From the NCBI RefSeq assembly GCF_000372725.1, contig NW_005200063.1, forward strand, positions 64,829 through 128,828: 64,000 nucleotides of DNA, written 5' to 3'. This document shows, piece by piece, positions 10,664 to 23,347 of the stretch. The translations under genes and the position numbers were made by a program. This DNA comes from Emiliania huxleyi CCMP1516. Lineage: Eukaryota; Haptophyta; Isochrysidales; Noelaerhabdaceae. A model generated the notes under the pieces. It did no database searches and was not told where the DNA came from. It saw only the letters and a list, made by a program, of their open reading frames with translations. The first letter of the stretch is position 1. Every line of letters starts with the position of its first letter.

Positions 10664-11602
10664 TTAGGGGGGGGGCCTAGCCAACGCCCAAAAATCGTGA
10701 TCTCGTGTATTACTGTGTGTCGTGTCGCCGCGGTCTTTAGCTTTTTCTGGCGGAGTCAGGGAATTGGTGTAGACCCCGCGGGCCCGCGTGGGCAAAAGCG
10801 CCGTCCAGGCCCCAGGCGCAAGGGGTAACGGTCTAATAGAGCGGGCCGCCGGCTGAGTTGTGTGTACATAGAGTGTACCCTGGGCTGGGTTTTTAGGCAT
10901 TGTGGGGTTGGCACTCCCATCGACCCTCATGACCTCCTGCGGTCTCTGAGATGGACACCAGTAGGTGTGGGACCATAGCCAGGGTACACTCGAAGGCTGG
11001 GTAAGCAGTAGAGGTCGATACTCGACGCGTCCCACATGGTCTGTGTCGCTGTCGGCACTTGGGCCAGGTACCAATTTTGTCGAATTTATTTCAAAATCTG
11101 CAGGCGCGGAGCGCCTGCGAAAATTTTGAAGAAATTTGCAGTCGGGCCTGATTTTCATCAAGATCTTTCAAATTTGCGGTGTGGAGTTGGGGGGTGGGTT
11201 AGGTTAGGGTTATTAGGGTTAGAGGGTTAGGGTTAGGGTTAGGGTTAGGGTCAGGGTCCGGGTTAGTCTGGTTGTGTCTGTATATGCCAGCGTTGCAGGG
11301 TTCTGCGCACTGCGCTGGGATCTGGCCCCACAGCGCCGACGACTAAGACTCAGCCCCACACGCTGACCTAGGGTTAGGGTTAGGGTTAGGGTTAGGGTTA
11401 GGGTTAGGGTTAGTCTTCTTGTGTTTGTATGCCAGCGTTGCAGAGTTCTGCGCTGGGATCTGGCCCCAGCGCCGACGAGTAAGACTCAGCACCGCACGCT
11501 GACCCCACCAAGAGCCCGTGAGCGGCCAGGGAACTCAGGGAGGGTTGGTGGCCATGGTAGAAGTAAGATGTGGACGAGAGTAATATCCAGGACATCCCCT
11601 AC
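10664..11602. other. Subtelomere-like intergenic block
   Basis: No convincing gene. It holds an AT-rich imperfect palindrome (about 11084-11140) and telomere-like TTAGGG tracts interleaved with two copies of an unrelated 85-bp unit. A minus-strand ORF of 165 codons at 10664-11161 has no domain and unbiased composition; I do not accept it as a gene. Confidence 0.6.
11193..11412 (+). repeat. Interstitial telomere-like (TTAGGG)n tracts
   Basis: TTAGGG units, some degenerate, at about 11200-11270 and a cleaner run at 11370-11412. Between and after them lie two copies (about 11275-11370 and 11415-11505) of a unit containing gccagcgttgcag and gggatctggcccca. TTAGGG is the telomere repeat of many algae and animals. 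Confidence 0.9.
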
Positions 11603-12314
11603 TCACCTAGAGCCCCAGGGTCTTATATTGCAATATATGCAAAACGATGACGGACGCTCACCGTGCAATATAATAAACGGAGCGTCACAGCGCCGCGCAG
11701 ACGGCTCTGGCCCACGGAATAGCACTCTCCTCGGGACTCTGCAGCTCCACCTGCGTCGGCGGTCGGAGAGGAGCGGCGGTGAGGGGAGCGGCGTCGAGCT
11801 GATCCCTGAAACGAGGCCGCCGTGGCAGGCGAGCAGAGCAGGCGAGCAGAGGCAGTGAGGCAGTGAGGCAGATGGAAGAGGCAGGGAGATGGAGATGGCT
11901 TGCGAGGAAGGAGCTGGGCACGCCTCCATTGTTCCCATCTTTAGCAGCGCGGTGCAGCCGCCCGCGATGAGAGCCCGCTCGACGCGGGACGCACCAGTGT
12001 ACTTGTCGCCGTCTCCCAACTGCGCGGCCGAGTTAGCGCAGACAGAGGAAGCTAGGCCGAGTACCGCCGCCCGCCGTCCGATGGACTGCGAGTAGTTGGC
12101 AAAGTTTTCGGATCGGCGGAGGGCGCGCACAAACTGGCGCGCAGCGGGGCAGGGCTCGCCATCCGACTCGCATTCGACGACGACCACGAGCACCGGCGCC
12201 TTCGACGTCTCCCACTCCTCCGATGCCGACCGGTCGCCAAGCTCCTGGCGCACACACTCGGCGATGTGAGGTGCCGACTCGCTTCCGAGCGAGATGACGC
12301 AGACCTTGGCCATT
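11603..12314 (-). CDS. Flavodoxin-like domain protein (tentative)
   Basis: ORF from an ATG at 12314. Residues 1-130 alternate hydrophobic strands and helices in a flavodoxin-like order: K-V-C-V-I-S-L-G-S, then V-L-V-V-V-V-E-C-E-S-D-G-E-P, then A-V-L-G-L-A-S-S, then G-A-S-R-V-E-R-A-L-I-A-G-G-C. That is where FMN-binding loops fall in diflavin reductases, but the usual T-G-T and G-D-D-D motifs are not clear, so the assignment is weak. After M-E-A (about residue 130) the sequence becomes Ser/Pro-rich and looks like intron or UTR, so the true protein may be shorter or spliced onward. Confidence 0.45.
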
Positions 12315-12489
12315 TTGCGGCCCGCCTGGACCTGGGGTGTCGCCGATGCCACCGGCCGAGCCTCCCTGCTCTGTTGGCGCGCACCGCCTACCACAAAAGG
12401 GCAATATACCTAAGACACACAGTTGTACAAAAAAGAAATTTTCCCTGCGCGGGCTGCTGCCCCGTCGGGCCTCCGCCTGTCTGCCGCGG

Positions 12490-15400
12490 ATGTGGCCCTG
12501 CTGCGCGCTGCTCGCGATCGAGGCGGTAGCGCTGCAGTCGCCGTCGGCGGTCCGGCAGCTCCGGCTGCGTCCGCGCCGTGCCGCAGTCTTCCTCGCCAGC
12601 GCCGATCTCGATGACGATAATTGGGAGTCGGCGACTTGGGAGGTGTCGGTGCGCTTTGCCGACGACGACGCAGCCTCTCTCGACGGCGGCCCCATCGACG
12701 TGGCTGCGGCGGACAGCGGAGCCGACGGCGCGGCGGTCGCTTCCGGCGCGGCGCGTGCAGATGCGGCTGGCGAGCTGCCGCGTGTGACAGAGGCAGACGG
12801 GCTGGCGGCAGGGCGAGGCGCTGCGGCCGCTGGGGACGACGAGGAGGATTGGGTCGAGCCCGAGGGGACGGCGGAGGACCTGGCGTGGGAGGAGGCGCGT
12901 CGTCCTCGCCGCGGCGTGGCGGCCTCCTCTCTTGTCACGCGCGGCGCTGTCTGGGCGTGTTTAGGTCGACTCCGTGGAGATGTATCTGCCGCAGCTGCTC
13001 GAGCGCAAGTACGGGCCCAACTGGGAGGCCTTCGTGGACGAGGCCCTCGAGGCGGCCGACGCAGGCTACGACGGCGGCTCTGGCTGCGAGGCTGGCGGGA
13101 GGGAGCGGACAGCGGTGACGGATCTCCGGTCGGCCCTGTAGGAGGGTCGGGGTATGCTTCGGGGTCGACGGAGGCGTACGTCGGGTACGACGAGTTCGAG
13201 CTGCGCGCGATGATCAAAAAGGCGCAGGAGGCGGAGGCGGCGGACGGGGGTGGCGGCGGCGAGGAGGCGCCGTCGGGGTCCGACCTGGCCGCCGCAGACT
13301 TGGCAGCCGCGCGAGCAGAGGCGGAGAGCTGGCTGTCTACCGCGGAGAGGGAGGCGTCGGCGCGGACGGCAGAGGCGACGCCCTCCGCAGCAGCAGCTCC
13401 CGCCGCACCGCCGCCGCCCGCCGAGGAGGAGGAGGCGGCGGCGGCGGCGCGTTCGCATGACCTGCCGCTGAGCGAGGGCGCGCGGAGCGGGGACGCGGCC
13501 GCGCTGTCCGACTCGCTGCAGGTCGAGCGCAGCAGCGCCTTCGCGCCGCCCGCCGCCGGCCCCGCAGCCACCCCGCGCCCCGCACCGCCACCGCGCTGCC
13601 ACACTACGCGCACACCAACCCGCCCTCTTTCCTCGTGCGCCCCGCGTGCCCCTCCCCCCCCACCACCCCAAACCCAAAGCCCTCACTGGCGACCCCGCCC
13701 CCCCCCGCCCCCCTCCCCCGCTTGCCCCCGCCCCCGGCTCTGCCTCAGGAGTACTTGCGCGCCGCGTCTCGCGGGGAGGCCGAGGCGCCGCCCGAGCTCT
13801 TCCCCGCGTCGGAGTGGCTGCAGGTCTTTACCCACAGCCCCACGCCCGAGCCTGTTCCTGCGCTCCTCAAGCAGTACCAAGGTAGCTCAAGCAGTAGCTG
13901 TTGCGCCACGGGCAGGTCTTCGCGTGCGCCACGCCCGAGCGCCGCTTCAGCATGATCTCGCAGACCTACGCCAACCTGCGCGTGCAGCTGGAGCCCTCCC
14001 CCCCTCCAGCCCTCCGCCAGCCCCGGACCCCTCCTCGGAGCCACCCCTAGGCGCGTCCTCCTCCACCGCAACTTCGCAGACTTCGCCTCGCTCGGCCACT
14101 CGACCTCAGACGACCTGAGCACTAAGGACCGGGCGCACCTCAAGGCACATACAACAAGACAGTCTCTCTAATATTATTCACAAAGGACCGGGCGCACCTC
14201 AAGGCAATCTCCCCGACCCCTCCCTCCGCTCCCCTCCCCTCCCCCTCCCCGCTCCCCTCCCCTACCCCTCCCCGCTCCCCTGCCCCCCTTCCACAGGCGC
14301 GCGCCGTGCACGAGGCGACCGGCCTGGCGGCGATTGCGGAGTCGACGATGGTGTACGTCGAGGCGACCGCTCAGAAGCCGGCGCCATGGCCGAGGCGAGT
14401 GGGGCGGCGGGGTGGTGCGGTGCTGCGGCCCACCCCGGTGCTGCTGCTGCTGCGGTAGGCGTCGGAGCGCGTCTTCGTCGAGTCGGACGAGAGCTGCATC
14501 GAGGCGCTCATCGGGAGGGCGCGGCCGGTGTCGGAGGAGGGGCGCGAGGTTGTGTTTGTGACCGAGACGGCATTCGTCTCTGACGAGCTCGCGCTGCACG
14601 GCTACGGAGAGCTCCGGATGCCTGTCGCCTTTGCAGCGCAGGAGAGAGAGAAGCGGGGAGAGAGAGAGAGAGAGCCCGCGGCTGCTTCCCGCCGCCCCGC
14701 CGGGTGCGCCGGTGCGGTCACCTCGCCGGCGCCTCCGTAGGAGCACGCCACGATCGCACAGACCTCCGCGCACAACGCGCTCTTCGTCAAGGTCAGCGAG
14801 GTGAGCGCGCCGGCCGAGAGACAGCCGAGAGGCAGCCGAGAGGGGGGGAGGTCAGAGGGGGGAGGTCGGGGTTTCGCTCGAGGTCAGCGAGGTGGGGGGG
14901 AGGGGCGGGAAGGGGGGGGGGGGGGGGGGAACCCCACCCAAGCGGTACACTTTGGCGGTGTGTAGGGGGGGGGAGGGTATGGTGGCGGGGTTCGGCCGCG
15001 TCTCTGACGTCGAGGCGCGCGGTGCAGGCGCTCGGACTCGAGTTCGTCGGCAACGCCGCCTTCGACGAGTTTTACGAGATGCAGGTGCAGGAGCGGCACG
15101 GCACCCGCCGCAAGAAGACGGCGGGGCAGACGCTGCTCAAGGAGCGGCTGCTGCGAGAGGCGACCGTCCTCGACGCGGACATCCTCAAGGCGCGCTCCCT
15201 CCCTCCCCCCCCTCCCAGGTCCCTCCCAACCCCCCCCCCTCCCAACCCCCTCCCCCCCCTCCCCTCACCTCTGCACCTCCCCGCAGGTGTCCAGCTTCGT
15301 CAACCACATGGTCGACGTCGAGATGATGGAGGCGGCCGCGGCACGGCAGCGCGCCTCCCCCCCCGCGCCTGCCCCTCCCCACCCTCCCCCCCCCTGCCGC

Positions 15401-16211
15401 AAGGCGTGCGGCGAGGAGCTCGCCGAGCGGCTCGAGAAGCAGCAGCCGACTAAGGTCCTCACCGTCGAGGCGACGGGCCTGCTGCCCCGCCCTGCCGACA
15501 TCTCCTAGACATGTCCGTGACACGTCCCCGACATGTCCTGTAGGCGACGGGCCTGCTGCCCGCCATGTTCGTCGCAAAGGCGCTCTCGTTGCCGTGCGTC
15601 TTTGCGCGCAAGCAGCGCCAGATCTCGATCTCAGACTCGTACCAGACGTCGTACAAGTCGACCGTCGCTTCGACGCCGCAGGACCTGTACGTCTCGACAG
15701 AGTGAGATCTAGCCGAGATCTAGCCGAGATCTAGCCGAGATCTAGCCGAGATAGGACCTGTACGTCTCGACAGAGTGCTTCGCCGCCCCTTGCTTCGCCG
15801 CCCCTCCCGCCGCGCCGGCCTCCCCTACCCGACGGTACCCGAACCCACCCGTGGCGCGCCAGGTACCTCAACCCGTCCGACCGCGTGCTCATCATCGACG
15901 ACTTCCTCGCCGGCGGCCGCACCGCCGACGCGCTCGTGCGGCTGTGCAAGATGGCGAACGCAAACGTGGTCGGCGGCGGCTTCCTGATAGAGAAGGCGGC
16001 CGACGCGGGCCGCGCCTTCCTCTCCGGGTACCAGATCCCGCTCGAGTCGATCGCGCTGGTCGAGGTCAAGGACGGCACCATCCACGTCATCGAGCAGGAC
16101 AGCCGCGAGGCGCCGGCGCAGCTGCAGTCCGAGGTGGCCGCCGTCGCGAGAAACTTTGACGACTCGCCCCCCGACGACGACGACGACGGTCTCGTCCGTC
16201 TCAGTGTCTGA
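12490..16211 (+). CDS. Multi-exon protein ending in xanthine phosphoribosyltransferase
   Basis: The C-terminal domain (about 15100-16211) matches bacterial Xpt, which makes XMP from xanthine and PRPP (purine salvage): L-K-E-R-L-L-R-E-A, F-V-N-H-M-V-D-V-E-M-M-E, V-E-A-T-G-L-L-P-A, and the PRPP loop V-L-I-I-D-D-F-L-A-G-G-R-T. Exons 14051-14144, 14297-14362, 14459-14635, 14741-14791, 15028-15189, 15287-15331, 15404-15469, 15544-15701 and 15863-16211 join in phase; six of the eight donors between them are GC. Upstream exons (about 12490-14020) are less certain. They begin with a hydrophobic signal-like segment and an Arg-rich stretch, as in a plastid or secretory leader, then acidic linkers and unrecognised helical parts. 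The first and last parts could be two genes. Three introns carry exon-boundary duplications (see findings). Confidence 0.75.
15702..15862 (+). repeat. Intron with (agatctagccg)n array and exon-end copy
   Basis: Last intron of the Xpt gene, GT donor at 15702. It holds four to five units of agatctagccg (15705-15753), followed by a perfect 24-bp copy (15754-15777) of the exon end and donor at 15681-15704. Confidence 0.9.
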
Positions 16212-16593
16212 GAGATCGCTTGGTCGACTGGGCGGAACCGTGTGACCCACCTGCTGCTGCCAACACAGCGAGCAATCGTCAGACGTGTCCACGCCTTGTG
16301 TCCTGCGGGGCCCTTGCCGTCCCCTCTTTTGGCTGTTGGCTTATTCGCGCGGCGTCCGGCGACGAGACGTGCATGTACAACTCGAGTGGTGTAAGTGTTT
16401 TCTCTTTACAGTAACGAAAAACTCCTTGCGAGATCGGATCCCGGGCTACGGGGCGGCCGCACCGAAATGAAAAGGTCGGAGAGCGCGGGAGGAGTCGCGC
16501 CCCGCAAGCGCAACTCGCTCTATCTGTTAATTCGCTGCCTCTCTCTGTGCGTGTTATCTCGCGCGGCATGCGCACGTGCCTCCCTCGCCCCCC
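16212..16593. other. Intergenic between convergent genes
   Basis: Presumed 3' UTRs of the Xpt gene (plus) and the J-domain gene (minus). No gene or RNA recognised. Confidence 0.5.
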
Positions 16594-18741
<2,148 letters not shown>

Positions 18742-18926
18742 GGCAAGCGAGTGGTGCCCGCGACGAGCTGGGTGGGCACGGAAGAATTCTTGGCCCTGAG
18801 GCGCGCGATTACATGTACAGAGTCTCCCATCCCTCCCTTGGGTTGTCTGTTTTCTTTCTTTCTTTCTTTTACAGGAGTCTCCTTTTACACCAATGTATTA
18901 CGCCCTGCAGACGCCAATGTACCCTC
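18742..18926. repeat. Dispersed repeat with (CTTT)n tail
   Basis: At 18829-18868 a stretch starting ccatccctcccttgggttg and ending in CTTT repeats recurs at about 57537, 57685 and 58054. It lies just left of the inverted-repeat element. Confidence 0.8.
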
Positions 18927-19218
18927 AGAGACTATGGAGAGTTCACGTCATGACGGTTAAAACGGCTGTTAACCGTCATGACGTGGTCAATATGTCATGA
19001 CAGCGGCTGCGAAACGACAGCAGCAACGACGGCAGCAACGACAGCTGGTGACAGCTGGTGGCAGCTGGTGACAGCTGGTGACAGCTGGTGACAGCCAGCC
19101 GCTGCCAAGGAGGAGTGAAAGGCACCAGGAACAGTGACAGCCATAGTGACAGTGACAGTGAAGCCAGTGAATGCCAACGACAGGCGGTGACAATGTCAGC
19201 GCGGGGCCCCGCGAGTGA

Positions 19219-19275
<57 letters not shown>

Positions 19276-20407
19276 CGAGGCAGCGCCACAGGCACAGCCG
19301 TGAGGCAGCCATAGCCCTCGTGAACGGGCCCAACCGCCCACCCACCCATCTGTGCAGTACACCCCATGGACTAAAATAAGACACCGGTGCGCGTGGATGT
19401 AGCTCTCAACGCCTGTTGCACAGCAGCGTTTGTACGTCTCACACATTTTGCAAAACTCCTGCTCCTCTGCCTCAGAATTTCTCTGTGTAGGGTGAGCCTG
19501 CTTTCTTGTAGCAGAGCAGAGCTCTCTACATGAGAGTTCCTGATCAACGCCACTTGTGGCTCGGCAATGGCCACCGTGGCCGGTGCGCTTTGACTCGCAC
19601 AGTGAACGCCAGCCACGCGCGCCGTGCCTTCCTCCAGCCCACACGCGCGCATGCAGACTGCCGGTGACAGCATGCACCTTGAGAGGTTCAACCCGAGGTG
19701 TGTTGCTCAATGCTCTGCGCGTTTGCTTGTGATCGTGGATTTCAAGGTCCCAATCCTCGCGGCTGAGGATTGACACCGTTCGCTCGCGTGAGATTTTTGA
19801 GCGGCAGATGAACCAGCGCTGGAGCCCATCACGGCACATGCTGGAGGAAGGAGGGCAAGGGTTTTGCAGATTCTCCGACTCACGCCCGCTGCTGCTGACC
19901 GTGCGTGGCTACTGTTGAGAGGGCTTCTCATGTGGCGTCGGGCGTGCGAGTGAGCGGTCTCGCGCGCATGCATCTATATCTTGAGTGTCCTGTCTCTCTC
20001 GCTAGTGGCACCACACACTGTCCTGCGGGGGTGCTCATGACAGCAGCAATGACAGCAGCAATGACAGCAGCAATGACAGCAGCAATGACAGCAGCAATGA
20101 CAGCACAGCAGCAGCAACGACAGCGATGACAGCAGCAATGACAGCAGGAATGACAGCTGCGCAATTACAGCAGCAGTGACAGTTGGACCGTCGGGGATGG
20201 TTACGACAGCAGCAACGACAGCAGCAACGACAGCAGCAACGACAGCTGGTGACAGCTGGTGACAGCTGGTGACAGCTGGTGACAGCTGGTGACAGGTAGG
20301 TGTCACTGTCGCTGTCGTTTGCTGTATGACAGCTGGCAGCTGTCATGACAGCGGCTAACCGTCATGACAGCGGCTAACCGTCATGACGTGAACTCTCCAT
20401 AGTCTCT
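18927..20407. mobile_element. 1.5-kb element with terminal inverted repeats, non-autonomous
   Basis: Left end 18927-18958 and right end 20376-20407 are exact inverted copies (32 bp, outer bases AGAGACTATGG, inner bases GTCATGACGGTT). Sub-terminal inverted copies of GTCATGAC follow inside both ends. The interior has no transposase-like ORF. It is packed with tandem arrays: gacagctggt (19045-19092 and 20243-20292), gacagc (19215-19275) and cagcaatgacag (20035-20100). This fits a MITE-like or satellite-carrying DNA transposon. I cannot see a clear target-site duplication: the flanks are ccctc and caccg. Confidence 0.8.
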
Positions 20408-20650
20408 CACCGAAGGTACATGGAGTGAATCAGAGTGAAACTAGTGTCAATGAAACACGTGCTCTGGCTGAGCCGCTTTCGCTTAAAAAAAGAAAACGCG
20501 CCGCATAAAAAGACTTGCCCCTGATTGCTATCAAAGGTGCGTGGGGCTGTGAGGCCCGGCGGCCCCGCCCCCTCCGTCCCGCTGCTCGCGCCCCCGCCTT
20601 CTGCACTAGAGCGGCGCCTATCCCTGCGCGCAGGTCTCTCGACACAACCA

Positions 20651-20857
20651 ATGGCTCCTCTCCACTCCTTCTTCTGGGACAACGCGACCCGCTTCGTCAT
20701 TGGAAGCGGCTTTGCTGCCGGCGCCCTGTGGTACGTCACGCCCTACTTCGGGCCCGTCCTCGCCCAGCCGGAGAAGGCGGAGCAGGAGGCGCACGCTCTC
20801 AACCGCCGCTTCTCCTCCAACAAGCACATGCAGGCGCCTGTCGAGAAGGCGGCATGA
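20651..20857 (+). CDS. Small single-helix membrane protein
   Basis: 68-codon ORF from an ATG at 20651. It reads M-A-P-L-H-S-F-F-W-D-N-A-T-R-F, then one hydrophobic helix V-I-G-S-G-F-A-A-G-A-L-W-Y-V, then a charged tail with E-K-A-E-Q-E. The size and layout resemble small subunits or assembly factors of mitochondrial complexes, but no family is identified. The AG just before 20633 may be the acceptor of a 5'-UTR intron. Confidence 0.5.
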   Translation: MAPLHSFFWDNATRFVIGSGFAAGALWYVTPYFGPVLAQPEKAEQEAHALNRRFSSNKHMQAPVEKAA

Positions 20858-23163
20858 GAGACGCCCACCTCGCCGAGCTGTCCCACCTTGCCACGCCGTC
20901 GGCTGCTCGTTTGCGGCGCGTGGTCTCGTGGGTGGGTGCTAGTTAGCTGTGTCCTGCCCTCGCTGGGCCATCAGCGATCAGGTGTGCGTGTGAGGTGTGG
21001 TTGCCGCCTGCGCCAACCGTGCACGTCCTTGCGCGGTGAGTGCCACGAGTCTCTTTTTGTTATTTATTTGTTAGACTTGAAGTGTTCAAGGGAAAGGCGG
21101 TCGCACACCACGTCACACCCGCTCTTGGTCTTGGATGCCCAGCCTTGCCAAACTCGAGCGCGCATAGCGGGTCAGCAAGCCCTAAAACGGCGGGAGGGGT
21201 AGGGCTAAATCGATAGAGCTAGAGGGCTCAACCACCCCTCCACCCCTCCACCCTCCACCCCTCCACCCTCCCGGAGCGAGAGGGGTCCGTCCTCGAGCCC
21301 TCCCACTTCCACCCCTCCGACCGGAGGGCTCGCCAGCCCACAGGGCTGGAGGGGTCCCCGTCGGATCGGCGTCGGGAGGGCTCCACAGGGTCCCATAGGG
21401 CTAGCGCGCTGGGAGGGTGGAGCGGTCCACCGGGGAGAGGGGTCAGGAGGGCTGGGCGAGGCGGGAGGGGTGGTGGGGTCCAGGAGGGCTCGCGCCCCCC
21501 CGAGCTCGGGTGGTAGGCAAGAGGGCTCGGTCGCCGGGTGGGCTCGGAGGGACGGTCGGACAAAGAGAGGATCTTCGTGGCGGGAGGGCTCGAGAGGGGT
21601 CGGAAGGGCCTCCGGGAGGGTTCGCAAAAAAAGAATGGCGCGGCGCTTCCGAGTGCCCCACGAGAGGGTTAGAGGGGTCGGAGGGGTTTAGAGGGCTGGA
21701 GGGCTGCAGGCCTGCTGCCCGCCCATGGACGCGGGTCAACGGCGACGGCGCACGTGATCGAGGGACCGGCGACGGCGAATGAGCTGGTCTCTGCGCCGCA
21801 CGACTTCACCCACGTTCGCGACTGTGGCCATCCAACAGTCTGCCGGCGCGGCGGGCGCATTCGAATGCGCCGGCCGCGCCGGCAGACTGCCAGTGCTATC
21901 CGGGCGGGCCTGCTGCGGCAGGGCGCTGCAACGCCGCCGCCTCGCCGCCACAGCAGCGCCGCCCCCGCATGGCTGCCGCCAGCAATGTCGCCGCCAGCCG
22001 CCGCCCCCAGCCGCCGCCGCCAGCTGCCGCCAGCACTGCAGCGACAGCTCTCTCTGCTGCCCAGGCGCCGCCGCGGCCACGAGTGTCACCGCCACGAGTG
22101 CCGCCGCCGTCAGCGTCGCCATGGCCGCTGCCGCCGCCAGGCGGGCGAGCGAGGAGCTCCATATGAGTGTGTGTGTCTGGAGGCTGTGTGGCGCTTCCGT
22201 TTTAGCGGAGAAACCCCAGGTATTTCGACCAAACGCGCTTCGTGTTTGCCTTGAGGAGCGCAGCGACGAGTCCGTAAGGAGCGGCCCCAGCTTGCTGGGT
22301 GCGGCGCCGCCGCGCGCCGTATCGAGAGACTCTGTCGGGGCAGGTTAAAATAGCGCCGCAGGATCCTCCCCGGGCCGTCCGCGCACAGACCACGGAAACG
22401 CCACTTCCGTATGCCTGCAGGGTATCTTTAACCGAGCCCTCCGAGCCCTCCACACCCCTCCACACCCCTCCGACCCCTCCGACCCCTCCGACCCCTCCGA
22501 CCCCTCCGACCCCTCCGACCCCTCCACACCCCTCCGAGCCCCCCGAGCCCCCCGAGCCCTCCGACCCCTCCGACCCCTCCGACCCCTCCGACCCCTCCGA
22601 CCCCTCCGACCCCTCCGACCCCTCCGACCCCTCCACACCCCTCCGCGAGCCCTCCGAGCCCCCCGAGCCCTCCGACCCCTCCGACCCCTCCGACCCCTCC
22701 GACCCCTCCGAGCCCCCCGAGCCCGGCTCGGTGGCTCGCCCCTCCGAGCCCTCCGGGCACTCCATCCCTCATGAGCCCTCCCGAGCCCTCCCGAGCCCTC
22801 CAGCGCCACCCTCGTGCCTCTCTGCCCTCCGAGCCCTCCGAGCCCTCCGAGCTCTCCACCCCTCCCGAGCCCCACCCCTCGCGCTAGGGACCCTCTTGCC
22901 GGACGACACCCTCCGAGCCCTCCAAGCCCCCCGAGCCCTCCAGACCCCTCCATCCGCACAGCCCCTCCGGCCCCTCTAGCCCCCTCCGACCCCTCCAGCC
23001 CTCTCTAGCCCACTGGACCCCTCCCACGCCTCGCTTTTGGCCAGCCCTCCAAGCCCCCACCCCTCCTGGGCCCTGCCGCCTGACACCTCTATCGGTGGAG
23101 GGCTTTAGGTCACGGTCCACACTCCCGCCCTCCCGACCCCTCCACACCCCTACAGCGGCACCC
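20858..23163. repeat. Minisatellite-rich block without a supported gene
   Basis: Two large clusters of a degenerate CT-rich unit: ccctcc/gagggc units at 21220-21720 and at 22430-23160, where the 9-mer ctccgaccc repeats almost perfectly (22460-22510, 22560-22635, 22675-22710). Long ORFs in all frames (Pro-Ser, Gly-Val or Arg-rich) are products of the repeat. Between the clusters lie a 54-bp palindrome and about 500 bp of unassigned GC-rich sequence. Confidence 0.8.
21836..21889. repeat. 54-bp near-perfect palindrome
   Basis: Centred on TTCGAA (21860-21865), with 27-bp arms that match except for one position. As DNA it could form a cruciform, as RNA a long hairpin. Confidence 0.95.
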
Positions 23164-23347
23164 CTACCCCTCCCACCGTTTTAGGGCCTCCTGACCCGCA
23201 CTCCGAGCGCGGCGCCGCAGGCGCAGCAGCGGCAGTGTGCTGACTGCTGAGTGCTGTGCGAGGAGAAGCGACGTGTGAGACGCGGTGCTCGCGGCCGTAC
23301 TCCTCCGGGACACACGGCTATCACGGGGCGAGGTCCACGTTGACGGT

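Noticed and set aside
10664..11161. 165-codon minus-strand ORF
   Set aside because: No domain, ordinary non-coding composition, overlaps the fold-back and repeat region.
18927..20407. CRISPR-like array because of regular short repeats
   Set aside because: Units are 6-12 bp tandem repeats without unique spacers, in a eukaryotic genome.
22202..23008. Long ORFs on both strands (Pro-Ser, Gly-Val and Gly-Arg rich)
   Set aside because: They are translations of the 9-bp minisatellite in every frame and have no start context or domain.
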